Positions 26,142 through 35,332 of a stretch of 64,000 bases of DNA are shown here, piece after piece. The notes below the pieces were generated by a model. The model ran no database searches and was not told the origin of the DNA. It worked only from the letters and a program-made list of their open reading frames with translations. Position numbers and translations under genes: made by a program. Within the stretch, counting starts at the first letter, position 1; each line of letters starts with the position of its first letter. Origin of the DNA: Clostridia bacterium. Its GTDB lineage: Bacteria; Bacillota; Clostridia; Peptostreptococcales; Acidaminobacteraceae. Location: positions 110,297-174,296 of the forward strand of contig JAGYOH010000002.1 in the NCBI GenBank assembly GCA_018399635.1. The letters are read 5' to 3'.

Positions 26142-27269
26142 TCATTGTTTTTCAAGGGTATGGATTTCAAAATAGTCCACCCCTTGAATGAAAATCCGAC
26201 CCTTTTCGAGAACCGCCAGTTTCGTGAAGTCTCTCCCCAGGTTGAACTCCCCCAGCAGAATGCCATTCAAATCATAAAGCATGATGGTGTTGTTGCTGTA
26301 GCAGAGAATGTTTTCATTGAAGAAGGTCATCCCGATGAAGGCCTCCTCATAGGATCTCTTGAAACTCACCTTTTCTTCAAGGGTATCATAGACCAGCAGG
26401 TCGTAGACCTTGTCTCTTCCCATGTTCTTGGAATCCTGGTCGAAATTCTGAAGGACCAGACGGTGATGGCCGTAGACGGCCCTGTCCACGAGGCCTGTAA
26501 AGGGGATCTGTTTTTTCATGAGCAGGTCCTCGCCGATCACCCCGATTTCCAGATCACTCACCTTGATGAGGGTCAGGTCCTCAAAGAAGAGGTCGAAAAC
26601 CACTTCGTCCGCCAGCTCCACGGATCCCACCAGGTCACCGGCCACCCCGTACTTGTAAAGCGTGGTGTTGACCTGGCCGGAGGCCATGTCCAGACCCACC
26701 AGGTAAATCTGGTCATCGGCTTCATTGAAGGCCACCCGGGTGATTTCTCCCTGATTGATCCTGAGAGTCGCCACCAGGTTGAGTCTGGGATCGAAGATCT
26801 CCAACCCCCCCTCCCCCACCTGGACGATGATGTAACCTTTTTCAGTGACTGCGATGCCCTTGATTTCACCCAGTCCCAGGGTCCTGGCCTTGATGTCGGA
26901 CCGGTAGTCGTAGACATAGAGATCACCGCTTTCCTGGTTGGCTACGGCAAAGAAGTTTTCATTCCCGCCAATCAGCACCTGGGAAAAATCATTGACCACC
27001 TGCCACTGGGCCTCTCCCTCATGGTTGTAGAGGGTCAGGCGGGTGCCCTCCAGGGTGACGATATCATTGTAAAGGGGATAGAATGCCGGGATGACGGCAT
27101 TCTCGAGATCGTAATCCAGGGTGACGGTCTTGATCCTGGTCAAGGCGTACTCGCCACGGCCGACAAGGCCCCTCACCTCCTGGGCGATCATCTGACGGTT
27201 GGAAATACCCAGGGCGATCACGACAAACAATAAAAAGGATATGAACTTTTCTCCCCGGGTTCTTTTCAT
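26142..27269 (-). CDS. DUF5711-like membrane-anchored beta-propeller protein
   Basis: A 375-residue protein with an N-terminal membrane anchor (FISFLLFVVIALGISNR) and a long strand-rich extracytoplasmic part. Repeating units such as GGNENFFAVANQESGDLYVYD, IKGIAVTEKGYIIVQVGEGGLEIFD and TRVAFNEADDQIYLVGLD look like WD40/propeller blades. This matches the clostridial DUF5711 family, whose function is unknown. Position next to CvpA and the RNA methyltransferase suggests a loose operon rather than a pathway. Confidence 0.75.
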   Translation of the reverse strand: MKRTRGEKFISFLLFVVIALGISNRQMIAQEVRGLVGRGEYALTRIKTVTLDYDLENAVIPAFYPLYNDIVTLEGTRLTLYNHEGEAQWQVVNDFSQVLIGGNENFFAVANQESGDLYVYDYRSDIKARTLGLGEIKGIAVTEKGYIIVQVGEGGLEIFDPRLNLVATLRINQGEITRVAFNEADDQIYLVGLDMASGQVNTTLYKYGVAGDLVGSVELADEVVFDLFFEDLTLIKVSDLEIGVIGEDLLMKKQIPFTGLVDRAVYGHHRLVLQNFDQDSKNMGRDKVYDLLVYDTLEEKVSFKRSYEEAFIGMTFFNENILCYSNNTIMLYDLNGILLGEFNLGRDFTKLAVLEKGRIFIQGVDYFEIHTLEKQ

Positions 27270-27275
27270 GGTGGC

Positions 27276-28415
27276 CTAAACTCCTCTTCTCGGCTTCTCT
27301 CCGTAATACTGGTAGAAATAGGCCTTGATCCGGCCGTTGTAAAGCTTGCGGTTTTTGGTCGCCCTTTGACCGTAATGCGCTTCAAAGGTCTCCATGGCGG
27401 TCAGAATGTACTTGGACCAGGTGGTCAGGGGCCTGAATACCTCCCCCATGGTGCGGTAAAGTCCCTCCACCGAAGCCTTTTCCCCCAGGCGCTCCCCATA
27501 GGGGGGATTGGTGATGAGATAGCCGTAGGACTTGCTGGTGCTGAAATCCTCCAGCCTTCTTACCTGAAAATGAATGTCCCCGGCGACCCCCGCCTCCTCG
27601 GCATTTTCCTTGGCGATCCTGATCGCCCTGAGATCCTGGTCGTAGCCCTCGAGATTCAGGACCACCTCGTGATTGATGGCCGCAAAGGCCTTCTTTCTTT
27701 CCTCAGGGTAGATGCGGGCGGGAAAGAGGGGCCATTTTTCCGAAGCGAAACTCCGATTCAGACCCGGTGCGATATTTCTGCCCAGCATGGCCGCTTCAAT
27801 GAGAATGGTCCCGGTACCGCACAGGGGATCCACCAGCTGGATGGAGGGTTTCCATCGACTGATCTTGACCAGGGCCGCGGCCAGGGTCTCCTTGAGGGGT
27901 GCCGCATAGCCCCTGGCCCGGTAACCCCGCTTGTGCAGGGCCTCGCCGGAGGTGTCCAGCAGGACGGAAACCTGATCCTTGAGGATTGAAACCACCACCC
28001 GGTAGTCGGCGCCGGATTCCTCGAACCACTCGGTCTTGTAATGGGCCCCCAGTCGCTTGACCATGGCCTTTTTGCTGATGGCCTGAATGTCCGAGAGGCT
28101 GAAGAGCCGGGACTTGACACTTTTGGCATCCACGGGGAATTTCCCCTTGGAATCGATGAATTTCTCCCATTCGCTGCGAAAAACCCCTTGAAAAAGCTCC
28201 TCGAAGGTCAGGGCCTTGAAACTGCCCATGAGGATGTAGATCCGGTCCGGCGTCCTCAGATTCAGGTTGGACCGGGCGATGGCCCCGTGATCCCCCTCGA
28301 AGACCACCCGGGAGTTTTCAGTCACGATGCCTGCAAAGCCCAGGTCCTTGATTTCCTGTGCCGCAACGGATTCGATCCCGAAGGCGGTGGTTGCGACTAA
28401 TCTAATTGGACTCAT
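27276..28415 (-). CDS. THUMP-domain RNA methyltransferase (RlmL N-terminal/YpsC type)
   Basis: A 379-residue SAM-dependent RNA methyltransferase. An N-terminal ferredoxin-like plus THUMP region (~1-165) binds RNA; the class I Rossmann domain follows. It contains LVDPLCGTGTILIEAAMLGRNIAPGLNRSFA (SAM motif I and the family insertion), GYDQDLRAIRIAKENAEEAGV (motif II) and the catalytic LITNPPYGERLGE for N2-guanine methylation. The family modifies G2445 of 23S rRNA in Proteobacteria; the Gram-positive YpsC-type homologue is presumed to act on 23S rRNA. It starts 14 bp inside the end of pepA. Confidence 0.93.
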   Translation of the reverse strand: MSPIRLVATTAFGIESVAAQEIKDLGFAGIVTENSRVVFEGDHGAIARSNLNLRTPDRIYILMGSFKALTFEELFQGVFRSEWEKFIDSKGKFPVDAKSVKSRLFSLSDIQAISKKAMVKRLGAHYKTEWFEESGADYRVVVSILKDQVSVLLDTSGEALHKRGYRARGYAAPLKETLAAALVKISRWKPSIQLVDPLCGTGTILIEAAMLGRNIAPGLNRSFASEKWPLFPARIYPEERKKAFAAINHEVVLNLEGYDQDLRAIRIAKENAEEAGVAGDIHFQVRRLEDFSTSKSYGYLITNPPYGERLGEKASVEGLYRTMGEVFRPLTTWSKYILTAMETFEAHYGQRATKNRKLYNGRIKAYFYQYYGEKPRRGV

Positions 28416-29826
28416 CTCCTTTGATGTAGTGGTAAAGCAGTCTCACGCCCATTCCCGTGGCGCCCCTGGGCCGGTAGCCCCTGGCCTTGTCCGCGAAGGC
28501 GGTTCCCGCGATATCCAGGTGGACCCAGGGAGTCTCCCCGACAAAGTGCTCCAGGAAGGCTGCGGCGGTAATGGTCCCGGGGTCTCCCCCCAGATTGTTG
28601 AGGTCCGCCTCGTGGTGTTTGAGCTGCTCCTTGTAGTCTTCAAAGAGGGGCAGTTCCCATAGCCTTTCGTCCGCCAGGGTCGACGCCTCGAAAAACCGCT
28701 TGATCATGTCCTCCCGGTTCCCCATGATGGCCGTGGTGGTGGTCCCCAAAGCGCGAACCGCCGCTCCGGTAAGGGTGGCGATATCCACCACCTCATCCAC
28801 CTTTTCAGCGTCGATGATGTAGTCCAGGGCATCGGCCAGGGTCAGCCTTCCTTCAGCATCGGTGTTGCCCACGAAAATCGTCTTGCCGTTCCGCGCCTGC
28901 AGAATATCCCCGGGCCTGAAGCCCTTGCCGGAAATCATGTTTTCACAGGCGGCGACGACCCCCACCACATTGGCCTTGACCTGGTTCCGGGCGAGGGCCG
29001 CAAAGGTGCCGATCACCGCCGCCGAGCCGCTCATGTCCCCCTTCATGGTCACCATGCCTTCGGTGGATTTGATGGAGAGACCGCCGGAATCGTAGGTAAG
29101 ACCCTTGCCCACCAGGCCGAAGGTTTTTTTCACCGCCGGTGCCCCCTTGTACCGCATCACGATGAGCTGGGGCTCGGATTCCGAAGCGGATGCCACCGCC
29201 AGGAAGGCGCCCATTTTCTCTCCTTCAATCACCTCGCGGCCGTGGATTTCCACTTCAAAGCCGTACTGCTCACCCAGGGCCCCGGCCCTCAGGGCGAGTT
29301 CCAGGGGACTCAGCACGTTGGAGGGTTCATTGGCCAGATCTCTGGCCACCAGGGTGCCCTCGGCGAGGGCCTTGTATTCCGCCACCACAGCTTCATCGTA
29401 GTCTTCCTTCATGATCACATTGAAGTCTTCCACCGCCTGTTCCTTCTCCCCGGTCTTGTAGCGGTCGAAATCATAATCCGCCAGAATCGCCGTTTCCACC
29501 AGGGCCCCCAGATACAGGGGCTCCCGGCAGTAGAAGGCCAGAGATTTCGCCTTCAGTCTTTTCGCCTCCCGGACGGCGCCGCCGATGGCTTCCCGGGTCA
29601 ATGCCGGGGTGATGGCGGTCTCCTCTCCCATCCCGAAGAAAAGTACCTTCTTGTTCTTTCTCAAGAAGTGATGGGTCCCCTGCTTGCCGATGAAGACCCC
29701 CTGGTCAAAAAGGGCCTCGAGTTCTTCATTGAGCCCGAGTTCGTCCTTTTTCAAGATCTGGTGTTTATAAACCGGAATCAGCACCAGGTGGTGGTCGCCG
29801 ATCGATGCATTCACGTTGATTTTCAT
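28402..29826 (-). CDS. pepA: leucyl aminopeptidase (M17)
   Basis: A 474-residue cytosolic aminopeptidase. The C-terminal catalytic domain has GLVGKGLTYDSGGLSIKSTEGMVTMKGDMSGSAAV (metal ligands Lys and Asp) and VGNTDAEGRLTLADAL, the M17 signature supplying the second Asp/Glu pair. The N-terminal macro-like domain is present (residues 1-160). It releases N-terminal residues from peptides with two divalent metals, useful for peptide fermentation. The start at 29826 follows GGGAGGG. Confidence 0.96.
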   Translation of the reverse strand: MKINVNASIGDHHLVLIPVYKHQILKKDELGLNEELEALFDQGVFIGKQGTHHFLRKNKKVLFFGMGEETAITPALTREAIGGAVREAKRLKAKSLAFYCREPLYLGALVETAILADYDFDRYKTGEKEQAVEDFNVIMKEDYDEAVVAEYKALAEGTLVARDLANEPSNVLSPLELALRAGALGEQYGFEVEIHGREVIEGEKMGAFLAVASASESEPQLIVMRYKGAPAVKKTFGLVGKGLTYDSGGLSIKSTEGMVTMKGDMSGSAAVIGTFAALARNQVKANVVGVVAACENMISGKGFRPGDILQARNGKTIFVGNTDAEGRLTLADALDYIIDAEKVDEVVDIATLTGAAVRALGTTTTAIMGNREDMIKRFFEASTLADERLWELPLFEDYKEQLKHHEADLNNLGGDPGTITAAAFLEHFVGETPWVHLDIAGTAFADKARGYRPRGATGMGVRLLYHYIKGDESN

Positions 29827-29864
29827 GTTATAATCCCTCCCAGGTCATTATTATACCTCAATCC

Positions 29865-31007
29865 TCAATCAATATACAGTCTATCTCTGAAGATGAGATA
29901 GACCATCAGGGCCACTGAAGCCAGGCCGATGGAAAACCAGAAGGGCAGCCGGATGCCGGTCATTCCCCCAAGGCCGCCGATTCCCGCGATGATGAAGGGG
30001 GTGATGAACTGGGCCAGAAACATGGATCCTGAGACCAGCGCCAGGGAAAGGGTGGTTTGTGCCGGCCCGGCGACCATGGAGGTGGTATAGAAAATCAGGG
30101 GATTCAGGGTCCCGGTGCCGTAGCCGATGACCACCATGGCCAGGGACAAGAGCTTGAGGTCCGAGGAGATGATGAGAATCAGATAGCCGGCAATGAAGGC
30201 CAGAAACCCGAAGGTGCCGGTATGGGACCTGAGTCTCCCCTTGATGGTCTTGAACAACATGCCGAAGCCGAAGCCGGAAATCGTGAGGATGGTGATGAGC
30301 AGGGCCGAGGTGTCACTGGTCCCGAGCTGTTCCCTGGCCACGAAGAGGGCCAGATTCGATGGAGAGGCATAGAAAATCAAGGTCACGACGAGCATGGCCG
30401 CCGCCATGGCCAGCACCCTCGGAGCCAGGGTCACCTTCCCGGCCGCCTTGCTTTTGATGAAGGGTTTTTCCGGCAGATGGAAAACGATCAGCAGAAGAAT
30501 GAAAAAGGTGATGCCGTAGAAATAAAAGGCGTAGCGCCAGTCGTAGAGGGCCAGATAGCCCGCCGCCACGGTGGCGAAAATCCCCCCGAAATTGTTCATG
30601 GCGGTGGAATAGCCCATGTTCCTGATGCGGTCGGGTCCCTCATAGAAGTCAGCGATGAATCCTGTGGAATGGGGCAGGATGAGCCCCAGACCGCTGCCCA
30701 GGACGGCCCTGGTGAAGAGGAGTTCCCCGATGCTGCCGGTCAGGGCCCCGCTGACCCCCCCTGCAAAAAAGAGGGTCACCCCCGCCATCGCCAGGTGCTT
30801 CTTGCGGACCCGCCTCGACAGGTAGCCGGAGACCAGGGAGAAGACGACGATGAAGAGGGCCGGCAGGGCGATGACCATTCGGATATAAAGGTCCCTGGCC
30901 TCAGTGAATTCCTCGGCGATCAGACCCAGGACCGGCGCCACCACGGCCCCTGACATGATGGTCATGAGGGACAGGGACAAAATGGCGTAATGATTGACTT
31001 TTTTCAA
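29865..31007 (-). CDS. major facilitator superfamily transporter
   Basis: A 380-residue, 12-helix MFS carrier. The TTG at 31007 is used because GGGAGGTG lies 5 nt upstream; a longer frame starting at 31046 would run through that site. Landmarks: the first helix HYAILSLSLMTIMSGAVVAPVLGLI, the cytoplasmic loop SGYLSRRVRKKHLAM (MFS motif A variant between helices 2 and 3) and AVLGSGLGLILPHSTGFIADFYEGPDR in helix 4-5. It resembles drug:H+ or sugar-phosphate/organic-anion exporters; substrate not assignable. It is divergent from the ior operon, so it might exchange amino acids or acids with it, but nothing proves this. Confidence 0.85.
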   Translation of the reverse strand: MKKVNHYAILSLSLMTIMSGAVVAPVLGLIAEEFTEARDLYIRMVIALPALFIVVFSLVSGYLSRRVRKKHLAMAGVTLFFAGGVSGALTGSIGELLFTRAVLGSGLGLILPHSTGFIADFYEGPDRIRNMGYSTAMNNFGGIFATVAAGYLALYDWRYAFYFYGITFFILLLIVFHLPEKPFIKSKAAGKVTLAPRVLAMAAAMLVVTLIFYASPSNLALFVAREQLGTSDTSALLITILTISGFGFGMLFKTIKGRLRSHTGTFGFLAFIAGYLILIISSDLKLLSLAMVVIGYGTGTLNPLIFYTTSMVAGPAQTTLSLALVSGSMFLAQFITPFIIAGIGGLGGMTGIRLPFWFSIGLASVALMVYLIFRDRLYID

Positions 31008-31126
31008 CGGTGCACCTCCCTGACGGGTATTTTCCTTCACTGCCATTCTACCAAATTTCCCTTCAGATGAGCCAATGACTTTTTTCGGTATCAGGACATT
31101 TTTTTCGCCATCAGTTTACAAAGATT

Positions 31127-31155
31127 TTGTAAAACATACAATTATTTAGTATAAT
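31127..31155 (+). promoter_or_regulatory. promoter of the ior operon
   Basis: TTGTAA (31127-31132) and TATAAT (31150-31155) with a 17-nt spacer, 38 bp before the iorA start. A near-consensus vegetative promoter. Confidence 0.75.
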
Positions 31156-31193
31156 GAGGACATGAAAAAATGTTGATTTAAGGAGGACAAAGG

Positions 31194-32981
31194 GTGAAAA
31201 AATTACTGACGGGCAATGAAGCCGTTGCCAGAGGAGCCTATGAAGCCGGCATCGTTTACGCCAGCGCCTATCCGGGAACTCCCTCCACGGAGATTCTGGA
31301 AAACATAGCCCTCTACAAAGAAGATATCATCGCGCAGTGGGCTCCCAATGAGAAGGTGGCTCTAGAGGCTGTCATCGGTGCTTCCATCGCCGGAGGGCGG
31401 GTCATCGCCTCCATGAAACACGTCGGGGTCAACGTGGCTGCGGATCCCCTCTTCACCTTCGCCTACACCGGCGTGACCGGCGGCGCCGTCCTGGTGACGG
31501 CCGACGAACCCGGCATGCACTCCTCTCAGAATGAGCAGGACAACCGGTATTACGCCAAATTCTCCAAAATCCCCATGCTCGAGCCCAGCAACTCCCAGGA
31601 GGCCAAGGACATGGTGGTGGAGGCCATCCGCATCAGTGAGACCTTCGACAGTCTGGTCCTCCTGAGGATGACCACAAGAATCTGTCATTCCAAGACCCTG
31701 GTGGCCTTCGGGGAAAGAGAAGAAGGGGTGAAACAGCCCTACCGGAAGCAGCTGGACAAATTTGACGCGGTTCCCTCCACGGCCAGGAAACTCCATGCCA
31801 AGGTGGAGAAACGCCTGTTGGATCTTGAAGCCTTCAGCAATGAAACCCCCTTGAATTTCATTGAATGGCATGACAAAAAAATCGGCGTGATCGCCTCGGG
31901 CATCGCCTACGAATACGCCAGGGAGGTCTTCGGCGAGACGGTTTCCTACTTGAAACTGGGCTTCACCTACCCCCTGCCCTTCAAAAAGATCGAGGCCTTC
32001 GCCAAGGAAGTCTCCACCCTCTACGTCATCGAAGAACTCGAGCCCTTCATGGAGGAACAGATCAAGGCCCGGGGCATCGAGTGCATCGGCAAGGCCAAGC
32101 TCTCCAATCAGGGGGAATTGAGTCCCCAGATTCTACGCGCCGCCCTCCTGGGGGAAAAATTCGAGGTCATCGATTACGACCGGTCCGATATCGTGCCCCG
32201 TCCCCCCACCCTCTGTGCCGGCTGTCCCCACCGGGGCTTCTTCTATGAACTCGGCAAACGAAAGAACATCATGATCAACGGGGATATCGGCTGCTACGGT
32301 CTCAGCGGCTTCGAACCCCTCAACGCCAAGGACACCACCATCTGCATGGGGGCCAGTGTCAGCATGGCCCACGGGGCCCAGACCATTTTCAATCGTTATG
32401 ATGAAAACATGAGGGCTGTAGCCACCATCGGAGATTCCACCTTCTTCCATACGGGAATGAACTCCCTCCTCGATGTGGTCTACAACCGGTCCAACGCCAT
32501 CACCTGCATTCTGGACAACCGGATCACCGGGATGACGGGACACCAGGACCACCCGGGCACCGGCTATACCCTGCAAGGCATGCCCACCACCATCGTCGAG
32601 ATTCCCGAACTGGTGAAGGCCCTGGGGGTCAAGCACGTGAGAGTCATCAATCCCAACCATCTGGACGAGGTCAATGAAGCCATCGACTGGGCCCTGGCCA
32701 TTGAAAACGAGCCCTCGGTCATCATTACCCGTTACCCCTGTGCCCTGAAGAAATATTCACCCCAGGATCTCGAGGAGTTCGGCGCCCTGGATTCCCAGTG
32801 CGTCGTCGACGAAGAGACCTGCATCGGCTGCAGGAAATGCATCAAGACGGGCTGCCCGGCCCTGATCTGGGATCCTGAAAAGAAAAAGGTGTCCATTGAC
32901 ACCAATCAATGTGTCGGCTGTCAGGTCTGCCTGCAGACCTGTCCCGTGAATGCCATCAGTGTGAAGGGGGTTTCCCGATGA
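31194..32981 (+). CDS. iorA: indolepyruvate:ferredoxin oxidoreductase, alpha subunit
   Basis: A 595-residue subunit. It oxidatively decarboxylates aryl-pyruvates from Trp, Phe or Tyr to aryl-acetyl-CoA while reducing ferredoxin. The N-terminal pyrimidine-binding domain opens LLTGNEAVARGAYEAGIVYASAYPGTPSTEILE. The TPP domain shows GDIGCYGLSGFEPL with DTTICMGASVSMAHG, and GDSTFFHTGMNSL with NRSNAITCILDN. Two [4Fe-4S] sites at the C-terminus are CIGCRKCIKTGCP and CVGCQVCLQTCP. The start is a GTG at 31194 with AGGAGG 7 nt upstream. It overlaps iorB by 4 bp (ATGA). First gene of an energy-yielding aromatic amino-acid fermentation operon. Confidence 0.96.
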   Translation: MKKLLTGNEAVARGAYEAGIVYASAYPGTPSTEILENIALYKEDIIAQWAPNEKVALEAVIGASIAGGRVIASMKHVGVNVAADPLFTFAYTGVTGGAVLVTADEPGMHSSQNEQDNRYYAKFSKIPMLEPSNSQEAKDMVVEAIRISETFDSLVLLRMTTRICHSKTLVAFGEREEGVKQPYRKQLDKFDAVPSTARKLHAKVEKRLLDLEAFSNETPLNFIEWHDKKIGVIASGIAYEYAREVFGETVSYLKLGFTYPLPFKKIEAFAKEVSTLYVIEELEPFMEEQIKARGIECIGKAKLSNQGELSPQILRAALLGEKFEVIDYDRSDIVPRPPTLCAGCPHRGFFYELGKRKNIMINGDIGCYGLSGFEPLNAKDTTICMGASVSMAHGAQTIFNRYDENMRAVATIGDSTFFHTGMNSLLDVVYNRSNAITCILDNRITGMTGHQDHPGTGYTLQGMPTTIVEIPELVKALGVKHVRVINPNHLDEVNEAIDWALAIENEPSVIITRYPCALKKYSPQDLEEFGALDSQCVVDEETCIGCRKCIKTGCPALIWDPEKKKVSIDTNQCVGCQVCLQTCPVNAISVKGVSR

Positions 32982-33553
32982 CTGCCACTAAAAACATTCT
33001 TCTGGTCGGCGTCGGTGGTCAAGGCACCATCACCGCCAGCAAAATCCTGTCCAACGGGCTGGTCGCCCATGGCTACGATGTCAAAATGGCCGAAATCCAC
33101 GGCATGTCCCAACGGGGCGGCGCCGTGGTCTCCCAGGTGCGTTACGGGGAAAAAGTCCATTCCCCGGTCATCGACGAGGGGGAGGCCGATATCATCATCG
33201 CCTTCGAGATGATGGAGGCCCTCAGATGGCTGGGTCACTTGAAGCCGGAGGGAAAAATCGTCATCAACAACTACAAGCTCCCCTCCGTCAGGATCAATTC
33301 CGGCATTGATACCTATCCCCGGAATGTCCTGGAGCGGATCAGGGACAAGGTCCATACCACCGTCATTGATGCCAGTGACATGGCTGAGAAACTCGGCAAC
33401 CGCAAGACCATGAACGTGGTCCTGCTCGGAGCCCTGATCAAATCCATGGCCCTGGAGGACCTGCCCTGGGAAAACATCATCCGGGACAATGTGAAGGAAA
33501 AATTCATCGATATCAACATTCAGGCCCTCAAGGCCGGAATGACGGCAGTATAA
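32978..33553 (+). CDS. iorB: indolepyruvate:ferredoxin oxidoreductase, beta subunit
   Basis: A 191-residue partner of iorA (2-oxoacid:acceptor oxidoreductase gamma-type domain). It opens TKNILLVGVGGQGTITASKIL and contains AEIHGMSQRGGAVVSQVRYG, the family signature. The ATG overlaps the iorA TGA (32978-32981), so translation is coupled. Together the subunits form the TPP enzyme that passes electrons to ferredoxin, which could feed the Mbx-type complex encoded at 46-57 kb. Confidence 0.95.
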   Translation: MTATKNILLVGVGGQGTITASKILSNGLVAHGYDVKMAEIHGMSQRGGAVVSQVRYGEKVHSPVIDEGEADIIIAFEMMEALRWLGHLKPEGKIVINNYKLPSVRINSGIDTYPRNVLERIRDKVHTTVIDASDMAEKLGNRKTMNVVLLGALIKSMALEDLPWENIIRDNVKEKFIDINIQALKAGMTAV

Positions 33554-33566
33554 GGGAGGCTAGACC

Positions 33567-34217
33567 TTGAAAAAAGGAGATTTTATCTGGGGTGGACTAC
33601 TGCTCCTCTTCAGCATGATTTTTGTATTCGAATCGAGTCGCACGGCCTTCATCGGCTTCACCGGCACCTACCCCCTCCTGGGCGGATTTTTGAAATTCAT
33701 GCTCCTCGCCACCATGGGAGAGCTGCTTTCCATCCGGATCAGCACGGGAGAGTGGATCAATCCAGGGGGACTGCCCTACCGGGCCCTGGTCTGGGGATTC
33801 CTAGGGGTGGTCATCACCCTGATCTTCAATATTTACGGCGCAGGCGTCACCGCCAGCATGAACAGCGGCATCCTTCCCTTTGCGGGATCCGCCTTTGCCT
33901 TCGCCTTCTTCACCAGCGCCTTCATGAACCTGACCTTCGCCCCCACCTTCATGGCCTTCCACCGGATCACCGATACCCTCATCGATGCCAAGGTGAGCGG
34001 GCAGAGACAGAAAATCCGGCTCAAAGAAATTACAGCGAAAATTGACTGGTACGGATTCATCTCCTTCGTGGTCATGAAAACCATCCCCATTTTCTGGATA
34101 CCGGCCCATACCATCACCTTTTTACTCCCCGGCGAATACCGGGTCGTCGTGGCCGCCTACTTGTCCGTGGCCCTCGGCGCCATCCTGGCCTTTTCAAAGA
34201 AACTGAAATCCGCATAG
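33567..34217 (+). CDS. conserved multi-pass membrane protein of unknown function
   Basis: A 216-residue membrane protein with about five hydrophobic segments. It opens MKKGDFIWGGLLLLFSMIFVFESSRTAFIGFTGTYPLLGG; then come MLLATMGELLSIRISTGEWINPGG, a helix near 75-100, ILPFAGSAFAFAFFTSAFMNLTFAPTFMAFHR and a C-terminal pair. The start is a TTG at 33567 preceded by GGGAGG. I cannot name a family. The amphipathic sequence TFMAFHRITDTLIDAKVSGQR is a soluble loop. It lies between iorB (13 bp) and buk (16 bp), so it could export or import an acid or amino acid linked to that pathway; no transport motif proves this. Confidence 0.8.
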   Translation: MKKGDFIWGGLLLLFSMIFVFESSRTAFIGFTGTYPLLGGFLKFMLLATMGELLSIRISTGEWINPGGLPYRALVWGFLGVVITLIFNIYGAGVTASMNSGILPFAGSAFAFAFFTSAFMNLTFAPTFMAFHRITDTLIDAKVSGQRQKIRLKEITAKIDWYGFISFVVMKTIPIFWIPAHTITFLLPGEYRVVVAAYLSVALGAILAFSKKLKSA

Positions 34218-34233
34218 TGAAAGGAGTCTTTCA

Positions 34234-35298
34234 ATGAGCACCTACATTCTAGCCATCAATCCGGGTTCCACCTCCACCAAGGTCGCGGTCTACGAAGACC
34301 AGTCAGAACTTTATAAAACCAATATCCTTCATTCGAATGACGACCTTGAAACCTTCAGCAAGATCAGTGACCAGTACGAGATGCGATACGAAAGCATCAT
34401 GAGTTTTTTGAAGGAAGTCCATATGGATGTCAATGATCTGAGTGCCGTGGTGGGTCGGGGCGGACTGCTGCCCCCGGTGAAATCCGGTGCCTACAAAGTC
34501 AACCAGAAAATGGTCGACCGTCTCAGATTCAACCCCGTGGTGGAACACGCCTCCAATCTGGGCGCCCTGATCGCCTTCGAAATCGCCAGACACGTCGGCA
34601 TTGACGCCTATATCTATGATCCTGTCGCCGTGGACGAACTCCTGGACATCGCCCGGATTTCCGGCCTCAAGGAGATTCCCAGACGCAGTCTGGTCCATGC
34701 CCTGAATATCCGGTCCGTGGCCATCAACACCGCCAGGGACCTTGGCAAAGACTTCAATACCGCCAACGCCATCATCGCCCATCTGGGAGGCGGCATCACC
34801 ATCGCCGCCATCAACGCCGGAAAAATGGTGGACATCGTCTCCGATGACGAAGGGCCCTTCTCTCCGGAACGGTCCGGCAGACTGCCCGGCAAGGATCTCG
34901 TCGCCATGAGCTATCAGAACGATATCGACACCATGAAGAAGAAGCTCAGGGGCAAGGGAGGCCTGGTCTCCTACCTGGGCACCAATGAAGCCCTCAAGGT
35001 GGAGGAAATGATCGAAGCCGGCAATGCAGAAGCCGGACTCGTCTACGAAGCCATGGCCTATCAGATTGCCAAGGGAATCGGCGAGCTCGCCACCGTTCTC
35101 AAGGGACAGGTGGAACATATCATCCTTACCGGGGGCATCGCTTATTCGAAGCGCATCACCGATTGGGTGAGTGACCGGGTCTCCTTTATCGCACCGGTCA
35201 TCATCAGCCCGGGTGAGAACGAACTCCAGGCCCTGGCCCACGGCACCCTGAGAGTTCTCAAGGGTGAAGAGACCGCCCGGGAATACGACATCGACTGA
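34234..35298 (+). CDS. buk: butyrate kinase (branched-chain/aryl acyl kinase)
   Basis: A 354-residue acetate/butyrate kinase-family enzyme (ASKHA fold). Motifs: AINPGSTSTKVAVYED at the N-terminus, VVGRGGLLPPVKSGAY, AHLGGGITIAAINAGKMVDIVSDDEGPFSPERSGRLP (phosphate and sugar binding) and ILTGGIAYSKRITDWV (adenosine motif). It makes ATP from an acyl phosphate. In an operon with indolepyruvate oxidoreductase it may act on arylacetyl phosphate rather than butyryl phosphate. No phosphotransacylase gene is visible in this window, so that step must be elsewhere. A terminator follows at once. Confidence 0.95.
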   Translation: MSTYILAINPGSTSTKVAVYEDQSELYKTNILHSNDDLETFSKISDQYEMRYESIMSFLKEVHMDVNDLSAVVGRGGLLPPVKSGAYKVNQKMVDRLRFNPVVEHASNLGALIAFEIARHVGIDAYIYDPVAVDELLDIARISGLKEIPRRSLVHALNIRSVAINTARDLGKDFNTANAIIAHLGGGITIAAINAGKMVDIVSDDEGPFSPERSGRLPGKDLVAMSYQNDIDTMKKKLRGKGGLVSYLGTNEALKVEEMIEAGNAEAGLVYEAMAYQIAKGIGELATVLKGQVEHIILTGGIAYSKRITDWVSDRVSFIAPVIISPGENELQALAHGTLRVLKGEETAREYDID

Positions 35299-35301
35299 CA
35301 C

Positions 35302-35332
35302 CAAAAGAAGGCCTCACGGCCTTCTTTTGCTT
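35302..35332 (+). terminator. intrinsic terminator after buk
   Basis: AAGAAGGCC and GGCCTTCTT pair with a 4-nt loop, followed by TTGCTTA. It also precedes the end of the convergent pilus operon. Confidence 0.75.
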
